Positions 10,574-22,370 of a DNA stretch of 64,000 nt are shown in pieces. This DNA is from Dallia pectoralis. Taxonomy: Eukaryota; Chordata; Actinopteri; Esociformes; Umbridae. The first letter of the stretch is position 1. Every line of letters begins with the position of its first letter. The notes under the pieces are model-generated. The model had not been told where the DNA came from and made no database searches. It worked only from the letters and a program-made list of their open reading frames with translations. The translations under genes were made by a program, and so were the position numbers. The DNA is taken from NCBI GenBank assembly GCA_029465975.1, contig CM055738.1, forward strand, positions 4,313,747 through 4,377,746. Reading direction: 5' to 3'.

Positions 10574-12229
10574 GAAGAGAGAGGATCTGGCTGGAAACTG
10601 GAGCGGACAATCTGCTATGTAATTGACATGGGCACGGAGGCTAGCATCCTTCTTACCCATCACTTTGATACCCTGATACTGCAATGATTTGTCACAGATC
10701 CTGCGCGTCCTCCGTGATTGGATAATACAAACCTCTTCCTTCCTCTTGACGTTAATACAAACATGATTATCTACTTGCCTAACGCACTCTTGTCACTGAA
10801 AGGACGCAGCATTACTTCGTAAAATTCAAACCGAAACGCCCTCTGCTGCTCCGTCAATATCCATCTGCTAGGAGTAACTTGTTTTGATCAATACAAGAGG
10901 TTCCACAATCCATTTGGCTTAATAACTCTGCCGATATTCCTGTTTGTGTGGTGAACGCTCGCTGCAGGTGATTTAAACCATCACTCTCAGCTGCCGGAGT
11001 GTCTCCTCTCTAGGCTCCGGCGGCACCGGAGAATCCAATAGTCTCACGGGTGGCAACGCCGGGCTCGCTTCACAGAACCACTGTGCCCACTGCGACCGAT
11101 GTATTTCCCTCAGCAGAATCTGGATGCGTCGTTAGTTCCCCCGGTTCTATATTCACCTTGTTCCGCGTCGGGTTTGGGGTCGAAACTACAGCCCCGTGAC
11201 GTTTCGCCATCGATCGTGTTCACGTTTTTCACAATCGCCGCCGATCGACATTCCACCCGACCGGGGGCAGGAAAATGTACGTGGGGAGAAGGCGTGGGGG
11301 GGGGTGAAGCGATAGACGGAGCTACACTGTAGTACACGGCTGGGCCTGGAGTAGTGAGGTGGGGGCGTGGTCGGGGGGAGTTACCCTGTCCTGTGTTCGG
11401 CTGTCACCTCCTGGTGCTGCCCTGGTGCTGGGCTGCTAATTGAACCAAAGGGGAGGTGGCAACTTTATCATTGCTAATGCGGCGATAATTAAAACGGAGG
11501 CACGCGAAGCAGTGGAATTAATGGAGTCTCGCCGTTCTGATTGGAGGGGCGCTGATGCAGAAGGCACGATTGGTCCATTTATCTTCTGCTCCGCCGGCGG
11601 GCATCTGGGAGGCACCTGGTGACGTGGCCGTCCTCACGTTTTCGGGGGGGGGTTCTGTAAGGCGACCGCCTCATCTGGGAAAAACCCAAAAAACGTTTTG
11701 CCGTGGGGAATTTGTTGCGCAAGTACGATGTAATGAGACGAGTGTCACGTGACAGGGACTACTAGACGCCGGGTCTCGGCTAACCGCCGTTCACCACTTT
11801 ATCTGTCGCCGGCATTGGCTGTTCTGGAACAGTAGACGATAAACGGCAGTGTTTTGTCACGCCATTTTTCGCGATGACATCTCTCTCGGACCCTGGAGGT
11901 CTAAGATGGATGCCAGCAGTGAGTATGAGAGGACAATGATGGCTTTCGGAGCGTTTGTTTATCGCCTGTGAGACCCTGAACGTCCCACACCTCTTTATGC
12001 ACAATGTGTCACTCCAGCAACCCTGAGAAGATCTCCATTTCACAGGGTCTTGCCACTCTCATTATCACTCAGACAGTCTCAGAGCAGACCCCCCCCGCAC
12101 ACTCACGCACAGACACATACAGACACGTACACACACATTCAAAACTGCACTCTGAAGGCTCCTTGGGTTGACAGGAAAGTGGAAATGTAATTTTGATGCA
12201 TATTTTCCAGGCAATCTTAAAAGAACATC
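10574..12229. other. Unique stretch with GC-rich, CpG-bearing middle
   Basis: No convincing gene. From about 10980 to 11760 the sequence is GC- and CpG-rich (CTCCGGCGGCACCGGAG near 11015, G runs at 11299-11306 and 11644-11652). Scattered open frames on both strands (60-90 codons) have low-complexity composition. A CpG-rich regulatory block is possible. Confidence 0.4.
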
Positions 12230-12418
12230 GGCAACAAACGTGCAACAGACGTGCAACAGACGTGCAACAGACGTGAAACAGACGTGCAACAAGCGTGCAA
12301 CCGACGTGAAACAGACGTGCAACAGACGTGAAACAGACAAGCAACAATCGTGCAGCAGACGTGAAATAGACGTGCAACAGACCTGAAACAGACATGCAAC
12401 AAGCATGCAACAAACGTC
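12230..12418. repeat. Minisatellite, 11-bp unit, about 17 copies
   Basis: Degenerate 11-bp units around GTGCAACAGAC, with GTGAAACAGAC and GTGCAACAAGC variants. Three units make 33 bp, so the minus strand shows an 11-residue periodic frame (CCTSVARLLHV). It stops about 22 bp before the first recognisable Tc1 transposon sequence. Confidence 0.93.
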
Positions 12419-12442
12419 TTGCACGCTTTGCAATTTTTTTTG

Positions 12443-13990
12443 CGGGAATTTGGAAAGAAACCAAAGATCTCGTACAACACTAGGTACTTCTCCCTTCACT
12501 GAACAGCACAGACTGGCTCTAACCAGTGGGAGGCCGTGATGCAAAACTACACAAGAGGACAAATACATAAGTGTCTACAACACAAGAGGACAAACACATA
12601 CGAGTGTCTACAACACAAGAGGACAAACACATAAGAGTGTCTACAACACAAGAGGACAAGTACATAAGAGTGTCTACAACACAAGAGGACAAATTCATAC
12701 GAGTGTCTACAACACAAGAGGACAAATACATAAGAGTGTCTACAACACAAGAGGACAAACACATAAGAGTGTCTACAACACAAGAGGACAAACACATAAG
12801 AGTGTCTACAACACAAGAGGACAAACACATACGAGTGTCTACAACACAAGAGGACAAACACATAAGAGTGTCTACAACACAAGAGGACAAGTACATAAGA
12901 GTGTCTACAACACAAGAGGACAAATTCATACGAGTGTCTACAACACAAGAGGACAAATACATAAGAGTGTCTACAACACAAGAGGACAAATACATAAGAG
13001 TGTCTACAACACAAGAGGACAAACACATAAGAGTGTCTACAACACAAGAGGACAAACACATAAGAGTGTCTACAACACAAGTGGACAAACACATAAGAGT
13101 GTCTACAACACAAGAGGACAAATACATAAGAGTGTCTACAACAGAAGAAAACAAACACATACGAGTGTCTACAACACAAGAGGACAAACACATAAGAGTG
13201 TCTACAACACAAGAGGACAAACACATAAGAGTGTCTACAACACAAGAGGACAAACACATACGAGTGTCTACAACACAAGAGGACAAACACATAAGAGTGT
13301 CTACAACACAAGAGGACAAACACATACGAGTGTCTACAACACAAGAGGACAAATACATAAGAGTGTCTACAACACAAGAGGACAAACACATAAGAGTGTC
13401 TACAACACAAGAGGACAAACACATAAGAGTGTCTACAACACAAGTGGACAAACACATAAGAGTGTCTACAACACAAGAGGACAAATACATAAGAGTGTCT
13501 ACAACAGAAGAAAACAAACACATACGAGTGTCTACATTACAAGAGGACAAATACATAAGAGTGTCTACAACACAAGAGGACAAACACATAAGAGTGTCTA
13601 CAACACAAGAGTGTCTACTCTGAGAAAACGACGCCTCACAGGTCCTCAACTGGCAGCTTCATTAAACTGGCAGCTTTAATGTCCACAGAGAAGACTTGAC
13701 TCCGGGTTGATATCTTTCCAGGCGGAGTTGCAAATTAAAAGCCATATCACAGTCTAGCCAATAAAAAGATTAAGATGGGCAAAAGAACACAGGCACTGGA
13801 TAGCCAATGCCCTCCTACAACAGGACAACCACCAAATGACAGCAATAAACCACGCAATAACTATTATGGGAAAATGCAGTCAGCTGGTATTTGTTGATAG
13901 TGGTGTGGCCAGAAAAGTCACTGGATCTCAATCCTATTGAGCTGTTATGAAAGCAGCTCAACTTTATCGTACGTGAGAAGCCATGGAAAA
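12443..13990 (+). pseudogene. Tc1-like transposase remnant (DDE recombinase), inactive
   Basis: The intact protein cuts and pastes the element at TA targets using an N-terminal paired-type DNA-binding domain and a C-terminal DDE/D domain. Here I see the second helix-turn-helix region, then GRP just before the array; QEDKYI-type codons that became the repeat; the post-array text with LTSPQLAAS-like coding (13640-13670); RLRWAKEHRHWI (13770-13805); QQDN carrying one catalytic-type aspartate (about 13822); and LDLNPIELL followed by an in-frame TGA where tryptophan is expected. Two internal deletions (after HWI near 13802, and near 13981) remove much of the catalytic core and the C-terminus. Frameshifts are also present, so no functional protein is possible. 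Confidence 0.8.
12551..13616 (+). repeat. Minisatellite, 33-bp unit, about 32 copies, inside transposase frame
   Basis: Each unit holds CAAGAGGACAAACACATA plus AGAGTGTCTACAACA and encodes the 11-residue peptide VSTTQEDKHIR on the plus strand. The unit matches the Tc1 transposase segment around QEDKYIRVS, and the flanks on both sides continue that transposase. Variants (CAAGTGGAC, GAAGAAAAC, AAATTCATA) recur at fixed spacing: CAAGTGGAC at 13079 and 13442 (363 bp, 11 units), AAATTCATA at 12691 and 12922 (231 bp, 7 units), showing block duplications. The array is open in at least three frames over 320-376 codons; there is no evidence of translation. The first copy lacks two bases and is out of frame with the rest. 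Confidence 0.97.
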
Positions 13991-14028
13991 CAAGGCATTT
14001 CTGAGTGACCCCATAGGTTTGAATTACC

Positions 14029-14363
14029 GCAAAAGCTAGCCGCCTCTATCGACCATCGAAGAAACATAGGATATTCTAATGCACACCTTTATTTTCTTAC
14101 AGTTTCAGATATGTAATGGTGGAATCTGTGAATGTGGAATCTGTGACACAGCCTCGCTCACACTGGGAACCTCAGATGTATTACCATTTAGACAAAGCAG
14201 TGCATTCTGGGAGTGATGGTCACATGGTTGCTGAGAAGGGCAGTGGGGTGCTGAGATAATGGCAGTTAGCCCTGGTGATAGGATCTGAGTTCTAGCCTTT
14301 TAGAAATGTCATTCTATTCAATCTCACCTGACAATGGTTAGACCTGCTTTACCCTGGTTCACT
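14029..14363. other. Unique non-coding stretch
   Basis: No gene or repeat recognised; a short duplication of GTGGAATCTGTGA near 14120-14145 is the only structure. Confidence 0.5.
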
Positions 14364-14474
14364 CATTCTTCATCTCATCTCTCTCTCTCTCTTTCATTCT
14401 CCATCTCTGCCAACTCTCTCTCATTCTCCATCTCTCTCTCTCACTCTCTCATTCTCTCTACCTCTCCCTTTCCA
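14364..14474. repeat. TC-rich low-complexity tract
   Basis: Pyrimidine-rich tract with TCTCTC runs and repeated CATTCTCCATCTCT modules. Confidence 0.9.
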
Positions 14475-14610
14475 TAAAAAAGGTCTCCTGAGACCTTTCT
14501 GGAATGACCATGCTTCCTCAACGATGTCTTTATATTTTGATTGAAATGTCATCAGGGCCATTGAGCTGAAGATCAATCAAACCCCTCTGCTACTGCTGAT
14601 CTTTCATTTC

Positions 14611-15238
14611 TCCACCCACCAAACCCCAGGCTCCACCCAAACCCCAGGCTCCACCCAAACCCCAGGCTCCATCCAAACCCCAGGCTCCACCCAAACCCCA
14701 GGCTCCATCCAAACCCCAGGCTCCATCCAAACCCCAGGCTCCACCCAAACCCCAATCCAAACCCCAGGCTCCAGGCCCATCCAAACCCCAGGCTCCACCC
14801 ATCCAAAAACCAAACCCCAGGCTCCATCCAAAAGGCTCCATCCAAACCCCAGGCTCCATCCAAACCCCAGGCTCCATCCAAACCCCAGGCTCCATCCAAA
14901 CCCCAGGCTCCATCCAAACCCCAGGCTCCATCCAAACCCCAGGCTCCATCCAAACCCCAGGCTCCATCCAAACCCCAGGCTCCATCCAAACCCCAGGCTC
15001 CATCCAAACCCCAGGCTCCACCCAAACCCCAGGCTCCATCCAAACCCCAGGCTCCATCCAAACCCCAGGCTCCATCCAAACCCCAGGCTCCACCCAAACC
15101 CCAGGCTCCATCCAAACCCCAGGCTCCATCCAAACCCCAGGCTCCACCCAAACCCCAGGCTCCACCCACCAAACCCCAGCCTCCACCCAAACCCCAGGCT
15201 CCACCCAAACCCCAGGCGCCACCCAAACCCCAGGTTCC
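14611..15238. repeat. Minisatellite, 18-bp unit, about 35 copies
   Basis: Units of 18 bp, AAACCCCAGGCTCCATCC or the CACCC-ending variant. The two variants are interspersed; the CATCC form dominates the centre. Irregular spacers occur at 14750-14840. Minus-strand frames are open for 217-242 codons with glycine-tryptophan or methionine-glutamate-proline-rich periodic peptides; these follow from unit length. Confidence 0.97.
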
Positions 15239-15611
15239 ATTTGGTTCAGATTGTGATTTGGATAACAGACGGGTCGATCAAACTGTATGTCTGATGACCC
15301 ACACGGCTCAGATATCACCAGAGAGTGATCACGGCTCAGCTCTCATGACCCTGTTCCAGACATCTTTAAAGGCGATCCTGCGCCTTACACAAAACTGTCT
15401 GCCCTGTGAGTTTGTGAGAAGGTAAAAGATTTCCATTTATTAAGGCTGTGTAAGCCCTGCTCCATCTCAGAGTACATCAGGTTAAATGCGGTGTGGGCAT
15501 GCATGAACTGCATAGGTTTAAAGAAGACACACTTATTTTGTCAGTTTAAAAGAGACCAAAAGACACAGCCATTTTTCCCAATTTACTGCCGTCGCCCTCG
15601 ACTTGAATTGG
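15239..15611. other. Unique non-coding stretch
   Basis: No gene or repeat recognised between the 18-bp and 21-bp arrays. Confidence 0.5.
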
Positions 15612-16285
15612 CGCGGTGAAGATGTAATAAAGCGAGGTGGAGGTGTAATAAAGCGAGAGGGAGGTGTAATATAGTGAGGTGGAGGTGTAATATAGCGTGG
15701 TGGAGGTGTAATATAGCGAAGTGGAGGTGTAATATAGCGAGGTGGAGGTGTAATATAGCGTGGTGGAGGTGTAATATAGCGAAGTGGAGGTGTAATATAG
15801 CGAGGTGGAGGTGTAATATAGCGAGGTGGAGGTGTAATATAGCGAGGTGGAGGTGTAATATAGCGAGGTGGAGGTGTAATATAGCGAGGTGGAGGTGTAA
15901 TATAGCGAGGTGGAGGTGTAATATAGCGAGGTGGAGGTGTAATAAAGTGAGGTGGAGGTATAATATAGCGAGGTGGAGGTGTAATATAGCGAGGTGGAGG
16001 TGTAATATAGCGAGGTGGAGGTGTAATATAGCGAGGTGGAGGTGTAATATAGCGAGGTGGAGGTGTAATAAAGTGAGGTGGAGGTATAATATAGCGAGGT
16101 GGAGGTGTAATATAGCGAGGTGGAGGTGTAATAAAGTGAGGTGGAGGTATAATATAGCGAGGTGGAGGTGTAATATAGCGAGGTGGAGGTGTAATATAGC
16201 GAGGTGGAGGAGTAATATAGCGAGGTGGAGGTGTAATATAGCAAGGTGGAGGTGTAATATAGCAAGGTGGTGGTGTAATATTACG
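15612..16285. repeat. Minisatellite, 21-bp unit, about 32 copies
   Basis: Units of 21 bp around GAGGTGGAGGTGTAATATAG (20 of 21 bases). A variant with AATAAAGTGAGG followed by GAGGTATAATA recurs at about 15940, 16066 and 16129 (126 and 63 bp apart, 6 and 3 units), indicating block duplication. The frame RWRCNIA repeats on plus and LYYTSTS on minus; both are unit-length artefacts. Confidence 0.97.
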
Positions 16286-16489
16286 CTAGCAGCAGCAGTT
16301 GGAGAAATGAATCAGTGTTAGCAATACTAAGCACCTCTTGGCCGCTGGTTACGTCTTTCCGTTTTCATCCTCTTATCACATTACTGCCTAGATAGATGTT
16401 ACCACAACCCTAGAGGTAAAAGATTAGTTTATAGTGCAGCAGAATACTTTGACCTTGGGGGGATCTTTTCTGGTCCCCCCTTCCTCTCA
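16286..16489. other. Unique non-coding stretch
   Basis: Short unique segment between two repeats; nothing recognised. Confidence 0.5.
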
Positions 16490-16757
16490 CCCTCCTGTTC
16501 TCTCTCAATCTCCCTCCCCCTCATTCTCCTCCTCTCTCTTAATCTCTCCCATTCCCATCCTCGTCTCTCTCAATCTTCCTCCTCTTTTCTCTCCCACACC
16601 CAACCATCCTCTTCTCTCTCATTCTTCCTTCTCTTTTCTCTCTCACATCCAACCCTCCTCTTCTCTCTTAATATATCTCCCTCCTCATCACCCTCCTCTT
16701 CTCTCTCCATCTCTCCCTCCACCAAACCCTCCTCTTCTCTCTTAATCTCTCACCCTC
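16490..16757. repeat. Pyrimidine-rich degenerate minisatellite
   Basis: Nearly pure C/T strand built from diverged modules such as CTCCTCTTCTCTCTCAATCT and CTCCCTCC. The strand bias gives a homopurine-homopyrimidine tract of over 250 bp. Confidence 0.9.
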
Positions 16758-17264
16758 ATCTCAATCTCACTCACTTTTTTCCCGCCTCTCTTAATCGGTC
16801 CGTGTCTTTTCTCGGCACGGCAGACTGATGTATGCAGGAATGAAAAAAAATAGTATTCACCTTTTTTTTTACAACAGTCCCGCTGGGCTCTGGGCACCCA
16901 CAAGCATAATACATAAAAAAGATTAGGACACAATTTAAAAAAGACATATATTTATTTTTGCCGTTGGAAGTGTGACCTCCATCAAACTTATAAAAGCGTA
17001 TTTAACTAATGTTTCTTTTTCCATAGCTCACAGCGGTAATACGGAATAATGAATGAAACATAGTTCTAGGTTGGGTTTCAGCTCTTGACTCGCTCGTTCC
17101 TTATTTGTTTTCATCCTATCTCGTCTGCTAGAGCTGACATTCGGGATCACTGTTCATTCATTTTGATGATTTGACAGGTGAAAACTGGTTGAAGCAGCTA
17201 CACATCTTGTCTGACTGGATTCCACCAGAGAACCAAAATACAAAGTATACTTTGATTGACACTT
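16758..17264. other. Unique AT-rich stretch
   Basis: No gene. AT-rich with T runs at 16863-16872. Words such as ATTTAACTAATGTTTC (about 16999) could belong to a regulatory element; not demonstrated. Confidence 0.4.
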
Positions 17265-17292
17265 CCAGGTGTGTGTGTGCGTGGTGTGTTTA

Positions 17293-17337
<45 letters not shown>

Positions 17338-17349
17338 GTGTGTGTGGAT
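17265..17349. repeat. GT microsatellite
   Basis: Long GT run, purest from 17296 to 17347 with single C interruptions. Confidence 0.97.
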
Positions 17350-17565
17350 GGTATATGTCAGAGATCCATCTCCTGGGTTTTGTTATTACTCTCTGTGTTA
17401 CAGCTGCGTGCAATGAGATGCAAAGAGAATCGTTCAGGGAATCGTTCATTAGAAACATGACATTGACATGAGAGTTGTATGTTAAATATGCAGTTGTGAT
17501 AATGGAGTCGAACGATGACCTTAAAATAGCTCTGTCTGCCCCACAGCCCGCGCCATCTCTCTCGT

Positions 17566-17640
17566 TCAAAACACACACACACACAAAGAACACACAAACA
17601 CACACACAAAGCACACACAAACACACACACGCACACACGT
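17566..17640. repeat. CA-rich microsatellite
   Basis: CA run interrupted by AAAG and AAA steps (ACACAAAGAACACACAAACA). Confidence 0.95.
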
Positions 17641-18572
17641 TAATGCATGCCTGTTCTCCCATGTATTCATACCACGGCGCTCCTGCCGCATCCATAGCAT
17701 TGGGTAGGTGTGGCTGTCAACATTAATAAAGTCTGCCCATGTGAAGACGTATTAATACAAAAGTAGCCACAGCACATTGTCACATATGAATAATGGCTTA
17801 AGTAACAAATCATCTGGCCATCTGACAGATATTCAAGCAGGTGCCACCACGGGGAACGGCTGAAGCACTTTGCTCCGATCATCCGCCCGCCACTTGATCA
17901 AATCTGAAGTTGGGTGCCGTTGAAAAGACACATTGGCAGAATGGATTTTTCGAACACAGGGGACACCTTGTTCTGCGGAAAGAAGACACCTGTATCTGGA
18001 GAATGAGCCGAGGCGACAGGAAATATCGGGAGTGTTGGTTTGTGTCACTGCCGCCGCTCGGGACTGTAATAGAGTTTTCTAATTATTTTCAGGGGTTACA
18101 ACCCCACGATAACCCACCCCCCACCCCTGCGTCACTTCCCCTGACAGAAGCTGACAGCTTAGGCAGATGACAGGTGGAAGAAGAAAGCAGGTGGCCACCA
18201 AGTGGTGAAGAATCAATGTTACAGGCTTACAGGCTGTGGTTTCCATCAATACAAAACATTGACTCTAGTTAGAAATGGCTTCCGTCAAACGTACATATTT
18301 TCTGGGTGAGTAAGAAGAATAAGACAATAGGCAAAAATTTCCCATAATCCCTTTTGGTAAGTGACAATGTATAGGGAAATTCAGGGGAATTCTGCTGCTG
18401 AGGGAAATAATATAAACTGAAATAATTTAGCAGCAATTCAATCTTAAGCTCACTGGGTAACAGTATTATTGATGCCACAGACTGTGATGACGTGACATCA
18501 GCAAAATGGCAACCTGACTTATGGTGGACAGAATGTTACGATTGTTCAGGACTCAATCCTGATGACATCAGT
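17641..18572. other. Unique non-coding stretch
   Basis: No gene, repeat or mobile element recognised; short open frames lack domains. Confidence 0.5.
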
Positions 18573-19464
18573 ATTAATTGCCTGGGATCTACATAATGCA
18601 TAGAGCCATTTAATAGCCTGGGATCCACATAATGCATAGAGTGATTTAATAGCCTGGGATCCACATAATGCATAGAGCCATTTAATAGCCTGGGATCCAC
18701 ATAATGCATAGAGTGATTTAATAGCCTGGGATCCACATAATGCATAGAAATATGTAATAGCCTGGGATCCACATAATGCGTAGAAATATGTAATAGCCTG
18801 GGATCCACATAATGCATAGCAATATTTATTAGCCTGGGATCCACATAATGCGTAGCAAGATTTAATAGCCTGGGATCCACATAATGCATAGCAATATTTA
18901 TTAGCCTGGGATCCACATAATGCGTAGCAAAATTTAATAGCCTGGGATCCACATAATGCATAGCAATATTTAATAGCCTGGGATCCACATAATGCATAGA
19001 CAGATTTAATAGCCTGGGATCCACATAATGCATAGACAGATTTAATAGCCTGGGATCCACATAATGCATAGACAGATTTAATAGCCTGGGATCCACATAA
19101 TGCATAGAGCCATTTAATAGCCTGGGATCCACATAATGCATAGACAGATTTAATAGCCTGGGATCCACATAATGCATAGAGCCATTTAATAGCCTGGGAT
19201 CCACATAATGCATAGAGCCATTTAATAGCCTGGGATCCACATAATGCATAGACAGATTTAATAGCCTGGGATCCACATAATGCATAGACAGATTTAATAG
19301 CCTGGGATCTACATAATGCATAGAAATATTTAATAGCCTGGGATCCACATAATGCATAGCATTATTTATTAGCCTGGGATCCACATAATGCGTAGCAAGA
19401 TTTAATAGCCTGGGATCCACATAATGCATAGCGAGATTTAATAGCCTGGGATCCACATATTGCG
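18573..19464. repeat. Minisatellite, 36-bp unit, about 24.7 copies
   Basis: Each 36-bp unit holds AATAGCCTGGGATCCACATA followed by ATGCATAG and a variable 8-base tail (AGCCATTT, ACAGATTT, CAATATTT, AAATATGT). GGATCC and ATGCAT palindromes recur in nearly all units; ATGCGTAG replaces ATGCATAG in several. The left half and the far right share the CAATATTT tails, the centre has ACAGATTT and AGCCATTT, suggesting block homogenisation. A 359-codon minus frame (YVDPRLLN repeats) is a unit-length artefact. Confidence 0.97.
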
Positions 19465-21730
19465 ACGTTAGATAATCACTAATGCATGTGAATGGTGAGA
19501 CCAAATTGCAGGTGGGGATAGGGGAAATAAATAGCAGGGAACATTTTTTAGAGTGGTTTTTCACTTCAGAGAAAATTAATATGAATGGGCCTATTTCCCT
19601 TGGGTGAGGTGACATTAAAATGTCAAAAGTAATTGGATCTAGGGCACACAGTTGAAAGAGTTTTAATTCCGGAGTACATGCAAGAATATGAGAGGTGACT
19701 GTGTTTGCCCTGAGAAGAAAAACTATTAATAGTTTGCTTTTTGGGTATACGGTCGACGTTTAGCTGACCTTCGTTTAAAAAGAACATACTGCACCTCCTT
19801 CAGACCACCATAAATAGATCATTTCCTGGGTCGAAGGTCAAGTAATTCTGTTTCGCCTCAGGGTTTTGGGCGGTTTCATTCTTTTCATGCATGTCAGCAA
19901 ATGTCACGGTCGTATAGCATCTCTGCTCCAGAGGTGCTCCATCTTCATTCCATCGCCACGGCAACATGGTACCTGACATTTACAGTCAAAAGTCCATAAA
20001 CATGTTTTGAAGGAAGCCTCACAAGTCAAGCTTCCTTCGTGTGTTTAGATTCCGCCCACGGAATGAGGGACCCAAACCTCCACCATCCAGGTACCGATGT
20101 GGCCTGTCACCTGCTCTTTTTCACGCACCCTTAGCTCTTCTCTTCTGTCGTGCGTTGCTGTTCCCACATCGAGCCGACACATCAGCACATCATATCCCGT
20201 GTTGCAATAAGACAGAGAGCCACACCGGTCCAGGTGGATGGACGGAGGCAGAGCGAGAGGTGAACTGATACCGAAGACCTCTTCCGATCCAGTCAGGACG
20301 AGTCGCTGACTTGCCGGGTTTCGGGCCGGTATTGCTGAAGTGGCGTTATTGCATTTCCGTCTGTAAGTCATATGGATTGTGTTCATCTGTCTGGCCCAGA
20401 GGCTGTTGGGAACACAGGCCAGTCTGTATTAGTTGAGCTAGTGTTTGAGAAGACTTAACTGAATGTAGCTAGCCTTGTTACTTGGCTAGAGAGAAGCTGG
20501 AACCTATATATGCAATCTTTCATTAAATAGGTCCGGTTTATTTATTGATTATGAAGCGTGTAGAGAAATAAAGTAAATGAGTCACTTTAACACATTGCAG
20601 AGTGCAATAATTCAGTGAAGTAGTCAAAAATCCAAACAGATAAATGTAAAAATTACAGAACAATAACCCGAGGCAGCCAGTGACAACAAATGCCAGACTT
20701 TCCATCCGCGGCGAAAGTGTTCTGAAGTAAAACAACAGCAAAAAGATGGATCACCGGCGGTGAGAATTAAAACGGGCCTGCGTTATAAATCTGGTGTTGC
20801 GTGTCGTTGGCAGGCAGTGTGCCGCGGTATATAATGGCTGAGAGAAGAGAGGAGTAATCTGATTGCAATGGGACATTACTCTCTGCTGCCCTGCCTGTCC
20901 CGGAGGACTATCAGAGAGCGGCGGCCGCGTCTTCTCCCAAGTCTCCCGGTCATTAGCCCCGGCGGCGTCGGAGAGATTAATTGAACCTCACACGCACCCG
21001 ACCAGACATTTGTCAGCTGCCTCATCGGCTAATATGAGGCCTCGGGCTGGCGCCCCATCCCCCCTCGCCCCCGGCCAAGCCCAACCCGTCCCGCCTCCGG
21101 CTCTACTCAAAAGACCACGGAAGGTCAGCGAAGAAATGCTGGGTGTGTGAGTTGTGCTATTGGGCACGAATCAAGCAGATCAGGGGAGAGATGATTTGCC
21201 AAAAGATCAAAATGAAGGGAAAATCGGAGAGAGATCGAAAGATGGGGAATCTCAAAAAGCCTCTCTAAGATGCGGTACGTGCTTATTGTGGCTGGTTGAT
21301 GGAGCCTTGACAGATGTGAGGCGAAGTTACATTCTGAGTCCACAAATTCTCGCTCAAGGTTCTGCGTCCTGTTGAGCTTTGAATGCATTCCTGAGGACTT
21401 CATGTCCATGTCGATGTGTGCAGCCCATTCATGTTTCCAGGGGTCGACTGTGAAAGACACTTTGTTCCCAGCATGTTTCGCTCTCGAAGAAGGGTTCTGT
21501 AAAAACGCTCACATGCAATTGCAGCTAAACGATTCGACACAACCGAACCCAAATGATCCCAGCGCCAGCAGCTCGGATGCGAATGCTTGTGGTGAGATGT
21601 TTCCTCTCAGACGGACCACATCTGTCCAGCTCTCTGGATCCCTGCAGCTGCAGTCACCCAAGCATGACAGAACGCTCCTTAGATCAAGACGCTTTTATTG
21701 TTCCAGATCTTAGCTTAAATTTTCAATATA
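19465..21730. other. Unique non-coding stretch
   Basis: No convincing gene. From 20863 to 21130 the DNA is GC-rich with CpGs (CGGCGGCCGCG near 20920). Open frames on both strands (60-113 codons) lack domains. Candidate regulatory DNA at most. Confidence 0.4.
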
Positions 21731-21860
21731 CTCGGAGCGAGACAAAGAGAGAGAGAGATAGAGAGAGAGAAAGAAAGTGATAGAAAGAGAGAGAATGATA
21801 GAGAGACATGTTTAAAATAGAGAAGAATAGAACGTGAAATATTTTAAGAGAGAAATAGAA
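21731..21860. repeat. GA-rich low-complexity tract
   Basis: Purine-rich run of GAGAGA and GATAGA steps decaying to the right. Confidence 0.9.
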
Positions 21861-22370
21861 AGAGGCGAAGAGAGACAGATTAAAGGATCTCATATAACAA
21901 CGCAGTGAAGAACAGATGAGAGTCTAGATGTCATTCTAGCATGACGCCATAATTCACGGTCGACCGGCCCAGTCCATCACTCGGACCAGTGTTTATTCCC
22001 TCATCCGCTGGCTGTTGATCTTGGGTGTCACATTGTGGATCCAGTTGTACGGGGCTCTGGGCCGTTGGGTGTTGGCCCGCGGCTCAAGGAGATGGCGGCC
22101 ATGTTTATTTAGTCGAACCGCACACAAATAGCCAGTGTGGGCCATGGCTTGGTCCCCCTTGAAACAGAGGGGAGCTTGTGGTGGGTGTAGTGTTTACCCA
22201 CCGCTGGCATTCCAGAACCCCTCTACCGCGCTCTCACCAACCCGGTGCAGTCCGCGAGGAAACATGTCTGAAACCAAAACAAGGCAGGAAGAGACATTTC
22301 CCATTAACTCTGGGAAATTGGTACACACTCTGCTGCTGTACAATCCAATCACCTCACTTGTTTCACCGGC
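21861..22370. other. Unique stretch with a YY1-type word
   Basis: No gene. GAGATGGCGGCCATG at 22089-22103 resembles the YY1 element ATGGCGGC; taken alone this is weak evidence for promoter or enhancer function. Confidence 0.35.

Larger units (their letters stand above)
12441..14028 (+). mobile_element. Decayed Tc1-like DNA transposon carrying an internal minisatellite
   Basis: The plus strand retains pieces, in order, of a common teleost Tc1-like transposon: the transposase helix-turn-helix region (12443-12535), a stretch that has become a 33-bp tandem array (12551-13616), the following transposase codons (13617-13800), a jump to the QQDN region of the catalytic domain (about 13805), the conserved LDLNPIELL block (near 13923-13948), a second jump, and the terminal inverted-repeat-like segment with CATGGAAAACAAGG and AGTGACCCCATAGGTTTGAA ending near 14028. 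The 5' terminal repeat is missing. It is the same family as the element at 58263-59830. Identification rests on recognising family sequence, not on an alignment run. Confidence 0.85.

Noticed and set aside
12571..13623. A 350-codon plus-strand frame with an 11-residue repeat, like a repetitive structural or secreted protein
   Set aside because: It is a 33-bp minisatellite open in several frames on both strands, embedded in a dead transposase with no promoter or signal peptide.
20863..21150. A 95-codon proline-rich frame in GC-rich DNA as a possible host exon
   Set aside because: No domain, no convincing splice sites, and the composition follows local GC content.
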